Of a DNA stretch of 45,645 nucleotides, positions 43,166-45,645 are shown one piece after another. The notes under the pieces were generated by a model that made no database searches, was not told the origin of the DNA, and saw only the letters and a list, made by a program, of their open reading frames with translations. The stretch lies in contig JAIKVO010000114.1 of assembly GCA_024685655.1 (NCBI GenBank), positions 1 to 45,645 of the forward strand, in the 5' to 3' direction. Every line of letters starts with the position of its first letter. The first letter of the stretch is position 1. Origin of the DNA: Treponemataceae bacterium (GTDB lineage Bacteria > Spirochaetota > Spirochaetia > Treponematales > Treponemataceae). The translations under genes and the position numbers were made by a program.

Positions 43166-43362
43166 ATTCTACAGTGCTCTCGCCAACATCCCTACAAGCT
43201 CAGCCAGTTCCTGTCGTTCGGACAACAATGTTGTCCGAACTTTTCTGGTTTTGCAAGCAAAACCAGACATAAACTTTGCGGATTTTGGGTACAAAATCCG
43301 ATAGTTCGGGCACAGTTCATTGTGCCCGAACGACGGACCTTGTTGGCTACGCACTGTAGAAT
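43166..43362. repeat. large palindromic element B with four internal hairpins
   Basis: Terminal inverted repeats ATTCTACAGTGC / GCACTGTAGAAT (43166-43177, 43351-43362) are perfect over 12 bp and continue as GCCAACA / TGTTGGC (43182-43188, 43341-43347) and GTCGTTCGG / CCGAACGAC (43213-43221, 43326-43334). Inside lie four back-to-back hairpins: 12-bp arms at 43216-43240, 11-bp at 43244-43267, 9-bp at 43279-43300 and 11-bp at 43304-43331. The minus-strand sequence from 43211 to 43174 carries the same spaced backbone as element A. No protein is encoded. Confidence 0.9.
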
Positions 43363-43376
43363 CTTTTACATTCGGC

Positions 43377-43742
43377 TTAATAGCTCTTTTTTACTATTTC
43401 TAAAATCTCGTCGAGGGAAAGGCCCATGTCGCGGCAGGAGCGTACGTCGCGCGAAAGAAGTTCCTCGGCAGCGGCGTTGCGTTTATCCGATATTTCGTGG
43501 CGAGCAAGATCGCTTACAAATGTGCCGCGCCCTGCAGCAGTCTGTATGAAACCTTCACGTTCCAACTGTTCCCACGCCTGTTTTACAGGAATAACGCTTA
43601 TACGCAGATTTACCGCGACAGTGCGGATCGGGGGCAGTTTTTCCCCTACTGCAATTTCACCGCTCATAATCTGATTGGCAATCTGCTCGTAAATCTGCGT
43701 ATAAATCGGTTTGTCACTTTTTTGAGATAACACTATGTCCAT
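43377..43742 (-). CDS. GntR-family repressor of the YtrA type
   Basis: The 121-residue protein has the GntR winged helix at residues about 10-78 (P-I-Y-T-Q-I-Y-E-Q-I start, G-E-K-L-P-P-I-R-T-V-A, Q-L-E-R-E-G-F-I-Q-T, G-R-G-T-F-V) and only a short helical tail of about 40 residues. This is the YtrA layout that dimerises without a ligand domain. Such regulators usually control ABC exporters; here it is the last gene behind an ABC ATPase and a membrane protein, and an inverted repeat over their promoter is the likely operator. No ribosome binding site precedes the ATG, which lies nine bases after the previous stop, so translation may be coupled. Confidence 0.9.
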   Translation of the reverse strand: MDIVLSQKSDKPIYTQIYEQIANQIMSGEIAVGEKLPPIRTVAVNLRISVIPVKQAWEQLEREGFIQTAAGRGTFVSDLARHEISDKRNAAAEELLSRDVRSCRDMGLSLDEILEIVKKSY

Positions 43743-43751
43743 GACAAAAGA

Positions 43752-44495
43752 TTACATATCGTACTTAGCGAACTGACGGGCACCACGCCTGAACGTAAGC
43801 GGCCAGCTCAACACGAAAACCAACACACCTACGGCAAGCAGCGGCAACTGGCGAACAAGGCTCGCCGCATCTGCCGGGAACAACCATGCTCCGATGCGAG
43901 GCAGCGAATACCACGGCGCACTCTGAATCTCTGCGAGCGCGACATTAAAATCAAGCCCAATCTCTTTAAGATCAGAAAGTCTGCCCTTGTACATCCATAC
44001 AGGAAGTTCCGCAACCGCATAGAGCACGAAATAAAGCACCGCTCCAACAGCATACTTTGCACCCGGTTTCAAAGGATCTCTGTACACATTTCCCAAAAAC
44101 ACGAAATTGAAAACAGCGAAAATTATCAGCTGCAAACCGAGATACGCCACATTCAAGTTGATTCCTGACGCATTCTCCGGGAATTGTACACATATTCTTA
44201 TAATACCCCATATTATGGCGATACAAATAACGATAATCTCCATAATCATGCAGTATAAGTACCTCGCTTTTACGGTATCTATTTTCCTGACCGGGAGCAA
44301 AACCGTATAAAGCAAGTCGTGAGAAGTCTGGTTCAAAGCGAACGTCATCATAATACAGAGCGTTATATAAAAAGGCCCGATATACACGGGATAATTGGGG
44401 ATAATCTGCATTACTAGCGAACAGAGAATCCACATCGTCATGGAAAGATTATTTCCAAAAGTAAGTTCTTTTTTCAAGAGGTTCATGCTATTCAT
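43752..44495 (-). CDS. ABC-2-type membrane protein, partner of the ATPase
   Basis: The 247-residue protein has about six hydrophobic segments and no recognisable enzyme motif. The placement between an ABC ATPase and a YtrA-type regulator, and the L-L-K-K-E-L start typical of ABC-2 permeases, suggest it forms the membrane half of the transporter. The substrate is unknown; systems of this kind often respond to cell-envelope stress or peptide antibiotics. AGGAG precedes the ATG. Confidence 0.8.
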   Translation of the reverse strand: MNSMNLLKKELTFGNNLSMTMWILCSLVMQIIPNYPVYIGPFYITLCIMMTFALNQTSHDLLYTVLLPVRKIDTVKARYLYCMIMEIIVICIAIIWGIIRICVQFPENASGINLNVAYLGLQLIIFAVFNFVFLGNVYRDPLKPGAKYAVGAVLYFVLYAVAELPVWMYKGRLSDLKEIGLDFNVALAEIQSAPWYSLPRIGAWLFPADAASLVRQLPLLAVGVLVFVLSWPLTFRRGARQFAKYDM

Positions 44496-44518
44496 TGTCT
44501 TCTCCTATGTCCAAAGCA

Positions 44519-45367
44519 CTAACGGCGCTCTACGTGCACCATGATGTCCTCAAGGCTCGGCGTAGAACATTCCAATCCACATGAGTCGGCCAACGCCTTG
44601 TCATCTGAAGGCAAAAGTCCTTCAAATCCAAGCTGATGCTTGTGGAGCCCGATAACCTTCTTCTCAAGCTCCGGCGTAAGCTGCTCTTTTTTGCCATTAA
44701 CCATGACGTAGCTTGATTTGAAAGATTCTTTGTCATTGCTCGAAATAATCTTTCCCTGCTTTATGTACGTGATATAATCCGCGCATTTTTCAAGGTCAGA
44801 TGTGATGTGTGTAGAAAAGAGGATAGAATGTTTACCGTCCTCAATGAACTCCTGGAACAGGCAGACAAGATCATCACGCGCCGCTGGATCCAAACCGGAA
44901 GTCGGCTCATCGAGTATCAAAAGGCTGGAATTGTGGCTCATTGCGACTGCGAGAGAATATTTAACCTTCATTCCGGCAGAAAGTTGCTTGAATTTCTTGT
45001 TCTGGTCTATCTCGAACCGTTCGCAAAGGCTCTTGTATCTTTTCTCATCCCAGTTGTCGTAGAAAATCTTCGTCATATCGGTGATTTTTTTAATTTTTGA
45101 TTCAGGATAAAAATCAACACCACCGAACACGTAACCGACTTTGTTCTTTATGGCGACTTCATCTTTTGGCATTGAAAGCCCGCAAAGACTTATTGAGCCG
45201 CCGTCTGTGTTCATAAGATTCAGCATAGATTTAAGCGTCGTTGTCTTTCCGGCTCCGTTCCGCCCAATAAACCCCATTATGAATCCTTCTTCCAGCGATA
45301 AATCAACGTTCTGCAAGTGAAAATTCTCAAAATTCTTGCACAGTCCTTTAACTTCAATCAGATTCAT
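44519..45367 (-). CDS. ABC transporter ATPase (BcrA/YtrB type)
   Basis: The 282-residue protein has Walker A G-R-N-G-A-G-K-T-T near 35-43, the signature L-S-A-G-M-K-V-K-Y (with A for the usual G), Walker B L-L-I-L-D-E-P-T-S-G-L-D-P and an H-loop S-T-H-I-T-S-D. A C-terminal extension of about 70 residues follows, common in BcrA-type export ATPases. It is the first gene of the operon, with AGGAG seven bases before the ATG. It should pair with the membrane protein encoded downstream. Confidence 0.93.
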   Translation of the reverse strand: MNLIEVKGLCKNFENFHLQNVDLSLEEGFIMGFIGRNGAGKTTTLKSMLNLMNTDGGSISLCGLSMPKDEVAIKNKVGYVFGGVDFYPESKIKKITDMTKIFYDNWDEKRYKSLCERFEIDQNKKFKQLSAGMKVKYSLAVAMSHNSSLLILDEPTSGLDPAARDDLVCLFQEFIEDGKHSILFSTHITSDLEKCADYITYIKQGKIISSNDKESFKSSYVMVNGKKEQLTPELEKKVIGLHKHQLGFEGLLPSDDKALADSCGLECSTPSLEDIMVHVERR

Positions 45368-45386
45368 TCAACATCTCCTATGACGA

Positions 45387-45409
45387 TTGTGTATCTTGTA
45401 TATACACAA
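45387..45409 (-). promoter_or_regulatory. probable operator of the YtrA-type GntR repressor
   Basis: Arms TTGTGTA and TACACAA flank a 9-base centre (45387-45409). The repeat overlaps the upstream edge of the transcription start and touches the -10 box, so a bound repressor would block RNA polymerase. GTGTA...TACAC half-sites are like those described for the YtrA subfamily. Autoregulation is inferred from position. Confidence 0.7.
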
Positions 45410-45435
45410 TATAACACCATACACAAAAAAGTCAA
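45408..45435 (-). promoter_or_regulatory. promoter of the ABC / GntR operon
   Basis: On the minus strand -35 TTGACT (45435-45430) and -10 TATATT (45413-45408) are 16 bases apart, both close to consensus. Confidence 0.8.
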
Positions 45436-45470
45436 GCGTTTTGTTCCGGCTATGGCACAGTCTCACTTCA

Positions 45471-45499
45471 TTGACAATAGCACCATGACGCTTTAAAGT
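45471..45499 (+). promoter_or_regulatory. promoter of the last, truncated gene (leaderless)
   Basis: A consensus -35 TTGACA (45471-45476) and a -10 TAAAGT (45494-45499) are exactly 17 bases apart. The ATG at 45505 begins six bases after the -10, at the expected transcription start, so the mRNA should have no leader. Confidence 0.65.
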
Positions 45500-45504
45500 T
45501 AGAC

Positions 45505-45645
45505 ATGGAATACTTATTTACTGAACGCGCGCATTTGATGTGCCCGAACATGTGCTTCGGCATGGCTGCGGTCGTCAACGCTCCTTATAATGAAAACTTA
45601 ATAAAAGCCGCTTCGGACAAGCTTTCTGCCGCTCATCCGTTTTTG
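45505..45645 (+). CDS. N-terminal fragment of a gene cut by the window end
   Basis: An open frame of 47 codons runs to the last base. It begins M-E-Y-L-F-T-E-R-A-H-L-M-C-P-N-M-C-F-G, and the piece ends K-L-S-A-A-H-P-F-L. The E-R-x-H-x-x-x-P-N-M pattern with a following A-H-P-F-L recalls the start of condensation / alcohol-acetyltransferase-like proteins, but this is a weak resemblance and I do not assign a function. There is no ribosome binding site, in keeping with a leaderless transcript. Confidence 0.6.
   Translation, partial: MEYLFTERAHLMCPNMCFGMAAVVNAPYNENLIKAASDKLSAAHPFL

Noticed and set aside
43166-43362. CRISPR array
   Set aside because: The repeated units are hairpins of different sequence, not direct repeats with uniform spacers, and no cas gene is near.

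Overview
The window looks like chromosome from a spirochaete, most probably a Treponema of gut or oral type. The grounds are gene content. There is a class III nucleotidyl cyclase / giant FecR-repeat protein / outer-membrane barrel operon, which recalls the T. pallidum Tp0485-Tp0483 neighbourhood (from memory). There are also two methyl-accepting chemotaxis proteins, an HD-GYP protein with a 7TM sensor, a superoxide reductase and an acyl-ACP thioesterase. I saw no rRNA, tRNA, CRISPR array, IS element or prophage.

Layout. (1) 1-3.8 kb: an AraC-type regulator fused to a short GGDEF domain faces a serine hydrolase, followed by a secreted feruloyl-esterase-like lipoprotein. (2) 3.8-24.4 kb, all on the minus strand: one very long cobalamin operon. 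It starts at a promoter near 24.4 kb and a cobalamin riboswitch (24120-24361). In transcription order it encodes a small secreted NEAT-like protein, BtuF, BtuC, a BtuD::CbiP fusion, CobT, CobU, CobS, a second short CobU-like protein, CobC, CbiB, CobD, CbiC, CbiD, CbiF, CbiG, CbiH, a CbiJ::CbiE fusion, CbiT and CbiA with an extra C-terminal cysteine-rich domain. This covers corrinoid uptake plus most of the anaerobic ring-contraction, amidation and lower-ligand steps. CbiL, the cobalt chelatase, uroporphyrinogen-III methyltransferase and a corrinoid adenosyltransferase are absent and must lie elsewhere if the pathway is complete. (3) 24.5-28.7 kb, plus strand: xylulokinase and a Cache-HAMP chemoreceptor. 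(4) 28.8-39.2 kb, minus strand: acyl-ACP thioesterase, superoxide reductase, then the three-gene operon cyclase, 1913-residue FecR/Fn3-like repeat protein and beta-barrel. (5) 39.6-43.1 kb, plus strand: a chemoreceptor with a membrane-embedded sensor and an HD-GYP protein. (6) 43.4-45.4 kb, minus strand: an ABC ATPase, membrane protein and YtrA-type GntR repressor operon with its operator over the promoter. A truncated plus-strand gene runs off the end.

The least explained material is non-coding. Two convergent intergenic regions (28697-28846 and 43166-43362) carry long imperfect palindromes. One arm of each shares the same spaced backbone (GGAACTGGCT-N8-AGGG-N6-GCGAGAGCAC), while much of the unconserved spacer sequence is base-paired to the other arm. 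This is the signature of a dispersed structured-RNA or MITE-like family. The second copy also carries four consecutive near-perfect hairpins. A related-looking hairpin sits inside the B12 operon between btuF and btuC (22008-22097). A second repeat family has copies just upstream of the B12 promoter and of the HD-GYP promoter. Two genes (41409 and 45505) have strong sigma70-type promoters so close to the ATG that they should give essentially leaderless mRNAs. All gene calls rest on reading the translated sequence; no database search was run.
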